Assembly (NCBI RefSeq): GCF_002265625.1 | Contig: NZ_NOVE01000036.1 | Coordinates: 1 to 39,257 of the forward strand | DNA: 39,257 nucleotides | Origin: Prevotella sp. 885 | GTDB lineage: Bacteria > Bacteroidota > Bacteroidia > Bacteroidales > Bacteroidaceae | Reading direction: 5' to 3' | Shown here: positions 6,395-14,816 of the stretch, piece after piece | How positions within the stretch are numbered: the stretch's first letter is position 1 | Layout: each line of letters opens with the position of its first letter | Translations under genes and position numbers: made by a program | Notes under the pieces: generated by a model | Database searches by the model: none | Told to the model about the DNA's origin: nothing | Seen by the model: the letters and a program-made list of their open reading frames with translations, nothing else

Positions 6395-7123
6395 TCACTT
6401 CACAAACCGCAGCCTTGTCCACATCCAGCGTGGTATCATTGCCCATGCTGCAACAAGCAGACGGTAGCGCCAGTCTATTGTTACTGTCTCCTTGCCTCGC
6501 AACACTGCCTTGACGATGCTGTCTGCCACACGTTCTGCTGACAGCTGCAAGGGGAAGTTGCTGCCGGCTATCAGGTCGGTGGCAACGAAGCCGGGGCGGA
6601 TGTCGGTGATGCGGATGCCGAGGCGGCGCATGCGCGACTGCTGCGCAAGACACTCCAGATAATGCGACTGGAAGCGCTTTGTGGCTGAATAAGCCGGCGC
6701 TGCTCCCAGTCCGCGCGTGCGGGCAATGGAGGTGATGCAGGCTATCTGGCCTCCCACTTTGTTGTCCGCAAACCATCTGTACGCCGCCGTAACCATACGG
6801 GTGAAGCCGACGCCATTTGTTTCGACGGTCTTCATCTCGCGCTCTACGTCAAGCCCGACGTTCTCCCACCCTATTCCCGAACTATGAAAATATAGGTCGA
6901 TGCCGCCAAGCTCTGCTATAAGGTCGTTCAGCTGCTCTGGCGCCGCCTCGTCGTTAACGTCAATCTGACGGTACGCCACGATGCCGTCCGTCTTATGCAC
7001 AGCCTCTGCAAGGCGCTCCACACGTCGTCCTGCCACGCCCACCTTATATCCTCGCTCCGCAAGGAGACGCGCCACCTCCAGACCGATGCCGGACGTGGCT
7101 CCCATTACTATTGCTTTCTTCAT
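6395..7123 (-). CDS. SDR-family NAD(P)-dependent oxidoreductase
   Basis: This 242-aa protein is a classical short-chain dehydrogenase/reductase. The nucleotide-binding motif is GATSGIG (residues 8-14). The active-site set is N103, S132 in CITSIART, Y145 and K149 in YSATK. An R at 33-34 after the second strand (AGRR) points to NADPH rather than NADH. The substrate cannot be read from the sequence. The gene begins 24 bases after the methyltransferase gene in the same direction, so they are probably co-transcribed. Confidence 0.88.
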   Translation of the reverse strand: MKKAIVMGATSGIGLEVARLLAERGYKVGVAGRRVERLAEAVHKTDGIVAYRQIDVNDEAAPEQLNDLIAELGGIDLYFHSSGIGWENVGLDVEREMKTVETNGVGFTRMVTAAYRWFADNKVGGQIACITSIARTRGLGAAPAYSATKRFQSHYLECLAQQSRMRRLGIRITDIRPGFVATDLIAGSNFPLQLSAERVADSIVKAVLRGKETVTIDWRYRLLVAAWAMIPRWMWTRLRFVK

Positions 7124-7147
7124 TGCCTTGTCTGCCTACATTATATA

Positions 7148-7924
7148 TTATAAGGGAACCCTGACCACGTCCACCACATGACTGCCGGCTCCTATCAGGT
7201 CTGCACGCTCCGAGATGATCTTCTGGTACTCTATGAAGTGTGCGAACGTCTCGTCACTCATGCGGTTGAGTCGGGTGCGCATATAGTCGGACGCTCCGTC
7301 GGGCGAGAAGATGGTGACGCGCTCAAGCCCTGCACTTTCGTCCAGACGGTTTATGTCGTCCAGGCGCACATAGTCGTACAGCTCGTCTGCCGATGCCTGT
7401 ATGTGGAAGTTCTTGTCCACGGCTCCACGCTCCAGCAGTCCGCCTATGCGGTCTTCGTCGAAGCAATACGAGAGGATGCTGTATTCGTTCATGAGATAAG
7501 CCACGAAAATCAGTCCGCCGGGTTTGGTCACACGCTTCGCCTCGTTAAGCGCCTTGAGCTTCTCCTCGTCGCCGATGAGATGATAGAGCGGACCGAGCAG
7601 CAGCGTCACGTCTGCCGTTGCAGTGGGCAGGAACGGCATGTCGCGTGCGTCGCCCTGCACCACGTCGGCTCCCGGCTCGCGCTTGAGGAACACCTCGATG
7701 TTGCGGCGCACCAGTTCCACTGCCTTCACCCTATAGCCTTCAGCCATGAGCGCAGAGGCGTAGCGACCCGTTCCTGCTCCGATGTCGAGCAGGAACGAGT
7801 CGGGATGGATGAAGCGGCGCAGGTGATGCATCGTGGTTTCAAACTCCACGATGCCGTGTCTGCGCTGCAAACGAAGGTCTTCAGGATGCTTGTTATAATG
7901 TTTCTCTATGTTGGATAATGCCAT
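7148..7924 (-). CDS. class I SAM-dependent methyltransferase
   Basis: Motif I is LLDIGAGTGRYA followed by the acidic end of the second strand (VKAVE); post-motif residues VQGDARDMPF and LLLGPLYHLI complete the SAM fold. It belongs to the Methyltransf_11/25 group; the substrate is unknown. The frame stays open to a TTG at 7945, but this TTG is part of the promoter box at 7943-7950, so I place the start at the ATG at 7924, giving MALSNIEKHYNKH and 258 residues. The SDR gene follows closely and is probably in the same transcript. Confidence 0.85.
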   Translation of the reverse strand: MALSNIEKHYNKHPEDLRLQRRHGIVEFETTMHHLRRFIHPDSFLLDIGAGTGRYASALMAEGYRVKAVELVRRNIEVFLKREPGADVVQGDARDMPFLPTATADVTLLLGPLYHLIGDEEKLKALNEAKRVTKPGGLIFVAYLMNEYSILSYCFDEDRIGGLLERGAVDKNFHIQASADELYDYVRLDDINRLDESAGLERVTIFSPDGASDYMRTRLNRMSDETFAHFIEYQKIISERADLIGAGSHVVDVVRVPL

Positions 7925-7942
7925 ATATATGATTTTTCCAGA

Positions 7943-7950
7943 CAAAGGTA
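7943..7950 (-). promoter_or_regulatory. -7 box of the methyltransferase-SDR operon
   Basis: In minus-strand sense TACCTTTG matches TAnnTTTG exactly, 18 bases before the ATG at 7924. A GTTG about 18 bases further upstream may be the -33 element. It decides against the longer TTG start. Confidence 0.6.
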
Positions 7951-8000
7951 ATCATAACTTTCAACTTTCAACCCCCAACTCTCAACTTTTTCTTCTCTCA

Positions 8001-8033
8001 ACTCCTAACTCAAAATTCCTAATTCAAAATTCG
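8001..8033 (+). repeat. AATTC/AACTC-type simple repeat at the end of the Dxs-like gene
   Basis: ACTCCTAACTCAAAATTCC followed by TAATTCAAAATTCG. The last four codons and the stop of the minus-strand Dxs-like gene (8019-8033) are made from this repeat. Confidence 0.55.
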
Positions 8034-9806
8034 AGCTACGTCCTCTACAATCTGCTCGTCAAGCAGACGGTTGTCCGAAAGCAACTGCTCCACGTCGTAT
8101 CGGTCATACAGTCCCTTCTTCACTCCACCCACAAGCACCTTCATGTCCGACGTGCCGTAATATGAAGCGATGCGCTCTCCGAAGCCGCCGTCCTTGCTGC
8201 CGTCCTCCAGCGTCACCACCAGCTGATGGTCTGCCTTCAGCGCTTCCAGCGTCTCAGCGTCCACCTCGTTAAGGTAGCGAGGATTGACGAGCGTGGCGTC
8301 TATGCCCTTGTCGGCAAGCAGTCGCACCACGTTCTCACCCTTCTGATAGAACGATCCGGCTGCGATAATCGCCACCTCAGAACCCTTGTGCATCACCTTA
8401 TATTTAGCCTCGTAGCCATACTCCGTATCCACGGGTTCTGTCGTGTGCACCACGCCGTTGCTCGGCATGCGGATGGCTATCGGCTTCCTGTCCTGAAGTA
8501 TAGCCCAACGCATCATGGCGAAGTATTCCTCGCAGGTGGTCGGAGCCAGATATATGAGGCCTGGGATGCTGCAGAGCATCGGAATGTCAAAGAGGCAGAT
8601 GTGCGTGATGTCGTTCATCGAGTAGACACCGCCACCCACTACGTTGATGACAGCCGGATTGCTGTTGATGCACAGGTCCTGCGCTATCTGGTCGTAGGTG
8701 CGCTGCAAGAAGGTGCTGTATACAGACCAGACGGGGTGAAGTCCGCCCTTTGCCATTCCCGAAATCATAGCCACAGCCTGTTCCTCGGCTATGCCCATGT
8801 CGATGTGCTGTGAGCCAGCTTCCTTGCGCTTGTCGGCTGTGAAGCCGGCTGCTGTCGGCGTTCCTGCTGTCACGGCGATGAGCGTCTTGTCCTGCTTCAT
8901 CTCGCGGAGCATCCAGTCGCTGAAGAGGTCCTGATATGTCTCGCACGGCTTCACCTCCGGCATGGTTCCGTCTGCATTGCGAACCGGACGGCTACCGTCG
9001 TCCAGATTGAACGGCAGTCCCCAATGCCATGCCTCCTTGTTCTTCACAGCGGGAGCATAACCGTGACCCTTCTCCGTGTGGATATGCACTACGGTGGAAC
9101 GGTCAGTGTCCTTAACGCTACGGAACACCTCAATGAGCTTAGCGATGTCGTTGCCCTGCTCCAGGTATTTATAGCCGAAGCCCCACGCCTTAAACCAGTT
9201 GTGCTCGCACATGCCGTTGCTCTCGCGCAGCGCACGAAGGTTCTTGTATATTCCTCCGTGGTTCTCGGCTATAGACATCTCGTTGTCGTTCACCACGATG
9301 ATGATGCCCGTGCCAAGCTCCGACGCCTCGTCAAGTCCTTCGAAAGCCTCGCCGCCCGACAACGATCCGTCGCCGATAACGGCAATGATGTTCTCCTTCG
9401 TGCCCTTCACGTCGCGTGCCTTCTGCAGTCCCGTGGCAAGGCTGATGGATGTGGAGGTATGTCCCACCTCAAAGTTGTCGTACTCAGGACACTCCGCCGG
9501 AGACGAATATCCCGATATGGCGTTCATGTCGTCCACGTTGCCGAGGAACCCGGCAGCACGTCCTGTCAGCACCTTATGCGGATAACACTGGTGGCTGACG
9601 TCAAACACCAGCTTGTCCTTCGGTGCATCAAAGACGTAATGCAATGCCACCGTAGCCTCCACGAAACCAAGGTTTGGTCCGACGTGTCCGCCATGCTTGC
9701 TGACACGATTGAGTACAGCCTGACGTGTCTCGTCAGCCACAATGTTAAGTGTCTCGATGTCCATGCCCTTAAGGTCGGCAGGTGTCTTTATCTTCTCTAT
9801 ATACAT
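8019..9806 (-). CDS. dxs: 1-deoxy-D-xylulose-5-phosphate synthase-like enzyme
   Basis: This is a 595-aa thiamine-diphosphate enzyme of the Dxs family, which joins pyruvate and glyceraldehyde 3-phosphate at the start of the MEP isoprenoid pathway. The N-terminus has GGHVGPNLGFVEATVALHYVF (residues 39-59) and HQCYPHKVLTGR (72-83). The ThDP motif is GDGSLSGGEAF at 145 with N173 in NDNEMSIAEN. The pyrimidine-domain acid is in MGIAEEQAVAM, near residue 358. It is shorter than the usual 620-640 aa, and where canonical Dxs has GPxDGHD it reads GYKYLEQGNDI. It therefore belongs to a divergent, shorter branch that may be a second copy beside a canonical dxs elsewhere, so the exact reaction is less certain than the family. 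Confidence 0.8.
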   Translation of the reverse strand: MYIEKIKTPADLKGMDIETLNIVADETRQAVLNRVSKHGGHVGPNLGFVEATVALHYVFDAPKDKLVFDVSHQCYPHKVLTGRAAGFLGNVDDMNAISGYSSPAECPEYDNFEVGHTSTSISLATGLQKARDVKGTKENIIAVIGDGSLSGGEAFEGLDEASELGTGIIIVVNDNEMSIAENHGGIYKNLRALRESNGMCEHNWFKAWGFGYKYLEQGNDIAKLIEVFRSVKDTDRSTVVHIHTEKGHGYAPAVKNKEAWHWGLPFNLDDGSRPVRNADGTMPEVKPCETYQDLFSDWMLREMKQDKTLIAVTAGTPTAAGFTADKRKEAGSQHIDMGIAEEQAVAMISGMAKGGLHPVWSVYSTFLQRTYDQIAQDLCINSNPAVINVVGGGVYSMNDITHICLFDIPMLCSIPGLIYLAPTTCEEYFAMMRWAILQDRKPIAIRMPSNGVVHTTEPVDTEYGYEAKYKVMHKGSEVAIIAAGSFYQKGENVVRLLADKGIDATLVNPRYLNEVDAETLEALKADHQLVVTLEDGSKDGGFGERIASYYGTSDMKVLVGGVKKGLYDRYDVEQLLSDNRLLDEQIVEDVARILN

Positions 9807-9814
9807 ATCTTATA

Positions 9815-9878
9815 GCTGTTATTTGGTTATCAAAAAAACTTTCACGCTGCAAAGTTAAGCATTTTACCAAATAACAGC
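9815..9878 (-). promoter_or_regulatory. promoter of the Dxs-like gene flanked by 13-bp inverted arms
   Basis: In minus-strand sense the -7 box TAACTTTG is at 9857-9850. It is flanked by perfect inverted repeats GCTGTTATTTGGT (9815-9827) and ACCAAATAACAGC (9866-9878), separated by 38 bases. One arm falls in the 5' leader and the other just upstream of the box, as in an operator pair. Confidence 0.5.
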
Positions 9879-9986
9879 CATACCTCAAATTCAGAATTTA
9901 TTACCAGTTGGACGGCTGAGATGCATATCAAACCGTCAGCTTTCGCCAGCTCTTACCAATTGATGCGAGGCTTTATCCCAAACGAG

Positions 9987-10020
9987 ACGAGCCTTCGTCC
10001 CAGTTGGTACGAAGGCTCGT
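9987..10020. terminator. 12-bp stem-loop after the alpha-galactosidase gene
   Basis: ACGAGCCTTCGT (9987-9998) pairs perfectly with ACGAAGGCTCGT (10009-10020) across a 10-base loop. It lies 21 bases after the stop of the minus-strand alpha-galactosidase gene. There is no strong T-run, so it is a probable rather than certain terminator. The rest of 9879-9986 shows nothing else I can name. Confidence 0.55.
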
Positions 10021-10041
10021 TACATTTTGTGCACGCGATGC

Positions 10042-12222
10042 TTACTCCAGCGTCAGCACATGGCTGGTGCCGTCCTGCGCAGTAAACACGTTAAGGCCCA
10101 CCTTCATCAGATAGTCGCCGCTATACTGCTTGCCGTCGCACTCCAGCTCCGACTGCTTGCCCGGCATCAGATTGGTCTCCTTTACGGTGTATGTCTTGCC
10201 GGCGTCCAGACCCTGCAGCTTCACGTTGTGCTGCGGCTCCTTATAGCGCGGATGCAGGTCATAGGCGAAGAGCACTGCACGCTGCTTGTCCTTGCTGACA
10301 TAATTGATGGCGCAATGGCTGCCCTCGTAGGGCGACACAAGGCGATACTGGTCGCCCTCCAGAATCATAGGCTTCATGCTGTTGTAGTTCTTTACTGCCT
10401 GCTGCACAAACTTATAGTCGTCAGCAGAGAGCGATTTGAGGTCGATGTCGAAGCCAAGCTTGCATGAGCTGCAGACATCAGTGCGGAACTTCACGGACGT
10501 GTTCTTGTTCCAGTTTGTCACATGCGAACCCATTGTCTTGGCAGGGAAGAACTTCGACAGGCTCCACTGGATGTAGAGACGCTCGTACGGGTCGGTGTCG
10601 TCCGAGCACCAGAACTCGGTGAAGTACTTCAGCATCTCGTAGTCCATTCTGCCGCCACCACCTGAGCAGAGCATCATCGGCAGCTTCGGATACTTCTTGT
10701 GAATGCGTGTAAGCACATTGTAGATGCCACGCACGTGGTCGATGTAGAAGTTGCCCTGGTTCTGCTTGTGATAGGGCGAGTAGATGTTCGTTATGACGCT
10801 GTTGCAGTCCCACTTAAAGTAAGCCACGTCGGGATTCTCGGTCATGATGCGGTCCACGATGCCGAACACATAGTCCTGAACCTTTGGATTAGAGATGTCG
10901 AGCACCAGCTGGTTGCGATAGTAATAGGTCTCGCGCTGTGGCTGCATAATCACCCAGTCGGGATGTTTCTCGAAGAGTTCGCTCTTGGGATTGACCATCT
11001 CCGGCTCAATCCATATTCCGAACTTCACTCCTGCCTTCTTAGCGTCTCTCACCAATCCTGGTATTCCCTCTGGCAGCTTGCTTTTAGTAGCTTCCCAGTC
11101 GCCGAGTCCGGCATGGTCGTCCTTGCGTGGATACTTGTTGGCAAACCATCCATCGTCCAGCAGGAACATATCCACGCCCAGATCCTTGGCATCCTTCATC
11201 AACTCGGCAAGACTCTGCTGGTTAAAGTCGAAGCCCGTGTTCTCCCAGTTGTTAAGAAGAGTGAGGCGATCGTCCATACCCATATTCACCTGATACTGGC
11301 GTGCCCAGTTATGCAGGTTGCGCGAAGCCTCGCCCATACCGTTGTCGCTCATGGCGAAGATAAATTCAGGCGTCGTGAACACCTCGCCAGCCTTCAGCTT
11401 ATAGTCGGAAGCATAAGGATTGATGGCAGGAATAACACGCAGAGCGCCCACGTTGTCCACCTCGAAGGTGAAGCGGAAGTTGCCAGGCCATCCTATCGTG
11501 CCGAGCATCACCTTGCCCTCGTTCTCCTTGGCAGGCTCGTCGAAGCCAAGCTCGAAGAAGGGTTCGGCGTGCATGGCAGCGCGTGTGCCGAGCTTGGTGT
11601 CGATTATCTTCTTGCCGCTGCTCAGCTGCGTGGTCTCGGGCTGTCCTTCCTTTGCCCAGTCGCTATGATAGTTGGTGAGGAAATACTTGTTGGCTTTAAA
11701 GTAGAGCATCGTCGAGCTGTAGCGCCACAATGTGATGGGCGACTTCTCCTTATGTGATATCTCGCTCCAAGCCTTTATGACGTTCTCCTTGGCGTATGCC
11801 ACGTAATGGAGCTTCACGGTCAGAGGATAGACCTTGTCCTGAAGGGTGATTATGGTCTCCGTGCCACCCTTCACTGCCTTCTGCTCAGCCGACTGATAAT
11901 ACAGATAGGTGGTCATATTGCCGTCGGCGTGGGTTACTGCTACGGCTGGCTCGAAGTATTCCTCAGCGCCTGATGTGGCATACACCTCATGTCCGCGCTG
12001 GCTGACGGATCCGTCCGAAGCCGCATACACGTCCCACTTGAGGTTGTCATAGTCAGACGGATTAAGCATCTTGTCGCCGAGATAAACCTGATAGAGGCGG
12101 CCCTTCGGCGAAACTTTCATCACAAGGTCAGTCTTGTCCGTTGACACACGGATGGTCTTTTGGGCGAATGTCATGACCGAGGTCATACACATTGCCGCAA
12201 TCAGCATTATTGATTTTCTCAT
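10042..12222 (-). CDS. periplasmic GH36 alpha-galactosidase
   Basis: This 726-aa glycoside hydrolase of family 36 removes terminal alpha-galactosyl groups (melibiose, raffinose-type sugars). Residues 1-20 form a signal peptide ending FA-Q, so it is exported. The barrel shows FLLDDGWF at 353-360, WIEPEMVNP at 404-412, the nucleophile D472 in FKWDCN and the acid/base D541 in CSDDTD. Here the usual SDNTD is SDDTD and the usual KWDMNR is KWDCNS, a variant branch. A beta-sandwich domain precedes the barrel. It follows the TonB receptor gene by 57 bases on the same strand, so import and cleavage are probably one transcript. Confidence 0.88.
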   Translation of the reverse strand: MRKSIMLIAAMCMTSVMTFAQKTIRVSTDKTDLVMKVSPKGRLYQVYLGDKMLNPSDYDNLKWDVYAASDGSVSQRGHEVYATSGAEEYFEPAVAVTHADGNMTTYLYYQSAEQKAVKGGTETIITLQDKVYPLTVKLHYVAYAKENVIKAWSEISHKEKSPITLWRYSSTMLYFKANKYFLTNYHSDWAKEGQPETTQLSSGKKIIDTKLGTRAAMHAEPFFELGFDEPAKENEGKVMLGTIGWPGNFRFTFEVDNVGALRVIPAINPYASDYKLKAGEVFTTPEFIFAMSDNGMGEASRNLHNWARQYQVNMGMDDRLTLLNNWENTGFDFNQQSLAELMKDAKDLGVDMFLLDDGWFANKYPRKDDHAGLGDWEATKSKLPEGIPGLVRDAKKAGVKFGIWIEPEMVNPKSELFEKHPDWVIMQPQRETYYYRNQLVLDISNPKVQDYVFGIVDRIMTENPDVAYFKWDCNSVITNIYSPYHKQNQGNFYIDHVRGIYNVLTRIHKKYPKLPMMLCSGGGGRMDYEMLKYFTEFWCSDDTDPYERLYIQWSLSKFFPAKTMGSHVTNWNKNTSVKFRTDVCSSCKLGFDIDLKSLSADDYKFVQQAVKNYNSMKPMILEGDQYRLVSPYEGSHCAINYVSKDKQRAVLFAYDLHPRYKEPQHNVKLQGLDAGKTYTVKETNLMPGKQSELECDGKQYSGDYLMKVGLNVFTAQDGTSHVLTLE

Positions 12223-12279
12223 TGTTGTATGGTTTTTATTATTGGTAGATAATTCTTGTTCTTGCTCTTTCTCACATCA

Positions 12280-14598
12280 TCAGAACTTGATGCCTGCGCT
12301 GAACTCCACTGTGAACGGGCGCAGGTAGTTGCCGCTCATATACTTGCCGGCATACTTGCCAGCCTCTTCCTTCGTGATAAGCTCCGAGCCGCTGATGGTT
12401 CCCTTTGCTCCCTTCTCATTCAAGAAGTTGACGACGCTCACGCCGAGGCTGAGTTTCTTGTTGACATTCCAGTTGATGCCGCCAAAGGTTTCCCAATGAC
12501 CGTTGAAGTAGAGTGCCTCCTGAAGGTTGGCGTAGGTCTTGCCGAAGTAGCGGAAGCTGAGCCATGCGTTGAGGTTCTTGGTGATGTCATACTTGGGATC
12601 CAGCTCGATGAGCACCTGCGGTATCTCCTTCACTATCTTGTTGTTGGCATTGACGCTCATGGTCTGACCGTCGCTGAACGTCACGCTGGCGTTATAGTTC
12701 TTATACACCGGCTTCTGATAAGTGAAGAGGGCGTGCATGTGGAAGTTCTTGAACGGAGAAATCTCGGCTGAGGTTGTCCATCCCAAGGTCTGGATGTTAT
12801 AGATGAGCAGCACCGTCTTGCCCTCTGATGTGCCGGGCTTCGTGAGGTTCTGCTGGTCAATGTTGTTGCTCTTCGATATGTATGTCACCATCGATGAGAG
12901 GTCTATCCAGTTGTTTCTGTAGAATATTCCGCCACGAACCAACGGGATGGTCACACGCTTATACTGCTCCTCTGTAGGACCCGTTCCGGCATACTCGCTG
13001 ATACGTGGGAAACGGGTGGCTACGGTGGCGTCGGCTGTAAGACCAAACTGGTTGGTGACATTATATGTCATCTGCAATGTGGCAGCATAGTTGAGCTTGT
13101 TCTTTGTGACATTGGCTGGGGCGATGCTGTGCTCGGTAGCCACGACAGAACCGTCGGCAGCGGTGGAGTAAGTGTTGTAGTTGCCGAGATGGAAGCCGCT
13201 GAAGCGTGATGTGGCTATCTGGTCGGCAGCCATGCGGTAATACTCCAGACGTCCGCCATAGAACACCTTGAACTTCGGTGAGACTCTCCATTCGTCGGTG
13301 AAATAGAGCGCCAGCTTATTCTCCGAACCCTTGGTGTATTCAGGGCTAAGCTCGTTATAGCCGAACGTCTCTGAGCGACGGGCTGTCTGCGTGGGGTCGA
13401 GCGGATTGACGTACATCTGGCTGAGGGTTCGAGGATAAGCCTCCACGGTGCCGGCCCACTGGAATGATGAAGAATAATAGTTGAGATGGTAATACCATTC
13501 GTTTAAGCCTATCATCAGCTTATGACTGCCTATCTGCTTGCTCACCTCTGTGGTCAGAAGGGCGTTGCTCACCTTACCTAAGTGGAGCCACGTGCGGCGT
13601 CCTTCTATGAGGCCGCTGTATGCCGAACCGTCGGAGAGCTGATAGCCGTCCGCCTCGCTTACCTCGGAGATGGTGCTGCCGCCGTAGTCCACGAAATTGG
13701 CGCGTGGAGCATTCATGTATTTAGCGTTGAGCTTCCACAGCCAGCCATTGTCAAACTGATACTGGCTTATCAATGCCACCTCATTGGCATGGTTGTCATT
13801 GCCGTCGGTCATGTTCCATGTCTCCATCTTGCCAGTCTTGGTGTTGAGATACCTGAACGACCCCTGGCGCTGAACGTACGAATCAATGCCCGGATCGAAG
13901 CCGGCAAGCTTCTTGATGCTGCCGTCACCAGCATAGATGAAGGGAGCGGCATTGGCGAAGTTGCCAGGGTTCTTGCTGTTAGAATACTTATATAATAAGG
14001 AGATTCTGCCCTTGCCGTCGCCGAGGATGTGGGTCAGACCTAAGTGATAAATCTGCGTGCGGTCGGCGTAATCGGTGAAGCGGAGCTTGAAGCTGCCCGG
14101 ATCGAAGTTCTGATACATGCCGGCTGTGTAGAGCCAGCGGTCGCCGATGCCGCCGGAAAGGTTGAGGTCGAAGTTCTGCATGCCGAAGTGATTGGCCTTA
14201 TAGTTGAGCTTTCCGCTGAACTTCTTTTCGCCCAACTCGCTGAAAGCCGAAACGGCATAAGCGATGTTACCAGTACGGATGGCGCTCTCGGAGGGCGTCA
14301 TAAGGTCGGTGCCTTTTAGCGAAGCGTCGCTGCGCCAGTGGGCGGACAGCCTGTGCACGGACGAAGAATAGACGGCAGGCAAGCCGTTCTCATACACGGT
14401 GACGTCCTCACTCGGCAGACCAATCTGGATTTCGCGAGGCTTATTGGCGTCAGCTGCGTTGAGCATGACGTTGCGTTCTTCTTTCTTAGGCTGCTCCGAA
14501 TCGTTGGCAGAATTGTTTTCTGTATGCGTTTGTGCATACACGCCCGTTGAGGCTGAAGCCATAAGGGCAAAAGAGAATGTTTTGAGTTTAAGGTTCAT
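12280..14598 (-). CDS. TonB-dependent outer-membrane receptor
   Basis: This 772-aa protein has a signal peptide (cleavage after VYA near residue 22), a short plug-like region (NVMLNAADANKPREIQIGLP, then ENGLPAVYSSSV), and a long series of amphipathic beta strands ending in AGIKF with a terminal aromatic, as in 22-strand TonB receptors. It lacks an obvious N-terminal carboxypeptidase-like domain and no SusD partner follows, unlike SusC. Placed directly before an exported alpha-galactosidase, it probably imports alpha-galactosides or their hydrolysis products; this substrate is inferred from context only. Confidence 0.82.
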   Translation of the reverse strand: MNLKLKTFSFALMASASTGVYAQTHTENNSANDSEQPKKEERNVMLNAADANKPREIQIGLPSEDVTVYENGLPAVYSSSVHRLSAHWRSDASLKGTDLMTPSESAIRTGNIAYAVSAFSELGEKKFSGKLNYKANHFGMQNFDLNLSGGIGDRWLYTAGMYQNFDPGSFKLRFTDYADRTQIYHLGLTHILGDGKGRISLLYKYSNSKNPGNFANAAPFIYAGDGSIKKLAGFDPGIDSYVQRQGSFRYLNTKTGKMETWNMTDGNDNHANEVALISQYQFDNGWLWKLNAKYMNAPRANFVDYGGSTISEVSEADGYQLSDGSAYSGLIEGRRTWLHLGKVSNALLTTEVSKQIGSHKLMIGLNEWYYHLNYYSSSFQWAGTVEAYPRTLSQMYVNPLDPTQTARRSETFGYNELSPEYTKGSENKLALYFTDEWRVSPKFKVFYGGRLEYYRMAADQIATSRFSGFHLGNYNTYSTAADGSVVATEHSIAPANVTKNKLNYAATLQMTYNVTNQFGLTADATVATRFPRISEYAGTGPTEEQYKRVTIPLVRGGIFYRNNWIDLSSMVTYISKSNNIDQQNLTKPGTSEGKTVLLIYNIQTLGWTTSAEISPFKNFHMHALFTYQKPVYKNYNASVTFSDGQTMSVNANNKIVKEIPQVLIELDPKYDITKNLNAWLSFRYFGKTYANLQEALYFNGHWETFGGINWNVNKKLSLGVSVVNFLNEKGAKGTISGSELITKEEAGKYAGKYMSGNYLRPFTVEFSAGIKF

Positions 14599-14626
14599 AT
14601 GTGTGATGCGTTTTTGTTTTCGATTG

Positions 14627-14634
14627 CAAAATTA
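14627..14634 (-). promoter_or_regulatory. -7 box of the TonB receptor/alpha-galactosidase operon
   Basis: In minus-strand sense TAATTTTG, an exact TAnnTTTG, 28 bases before the receptor ATG. Confidence 0.55.
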
Positions 14635-14660
14635 CTTGCTATCTCGGCAGAATGTATGTC

Positions 14661-14672
14661 TGCGTAAACGCA
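14661..14672. promoter_or_regulatory. TGCGTAAACGCA palindrome in the divergent promoter region
   Basis: A perfect palindrome (5-bp arms around AA) about 27 bases upstream of the receptor -7 box, where an activator could bind. It is the only clear dyad I see between the divergent genes at 14599-14816. Confidence 0.35.
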
Positions 14673-14781
14673 AAGTAGATAACAATGAGAAAACACAAAA
14701 GCATAACTTGCTAATAATCAAAATGTTCGTATGTTTAGAAATTTTTATCAAAGTAGATGGTCTTATTTCGGATATAAATGC

Positions 14782-14789
14782 TAAATTTG
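14782..14789 (+). promoter_or_regulatory. -7 box of the DUF6377 regulator gene
   Basis: TAAATTTG matches TAnnTTTG, 27 bases before the ATG at 14817. Confidence 0.5.
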
Positions 14790-14816
14790 CAGCATTAAAC
14801 CCAATAAACCATAGTT

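Noticed and set aside
7925..7945. TTG start of the methyltransferase
   Set aside because: The TTG is part of the TACCTTTG promoter box.
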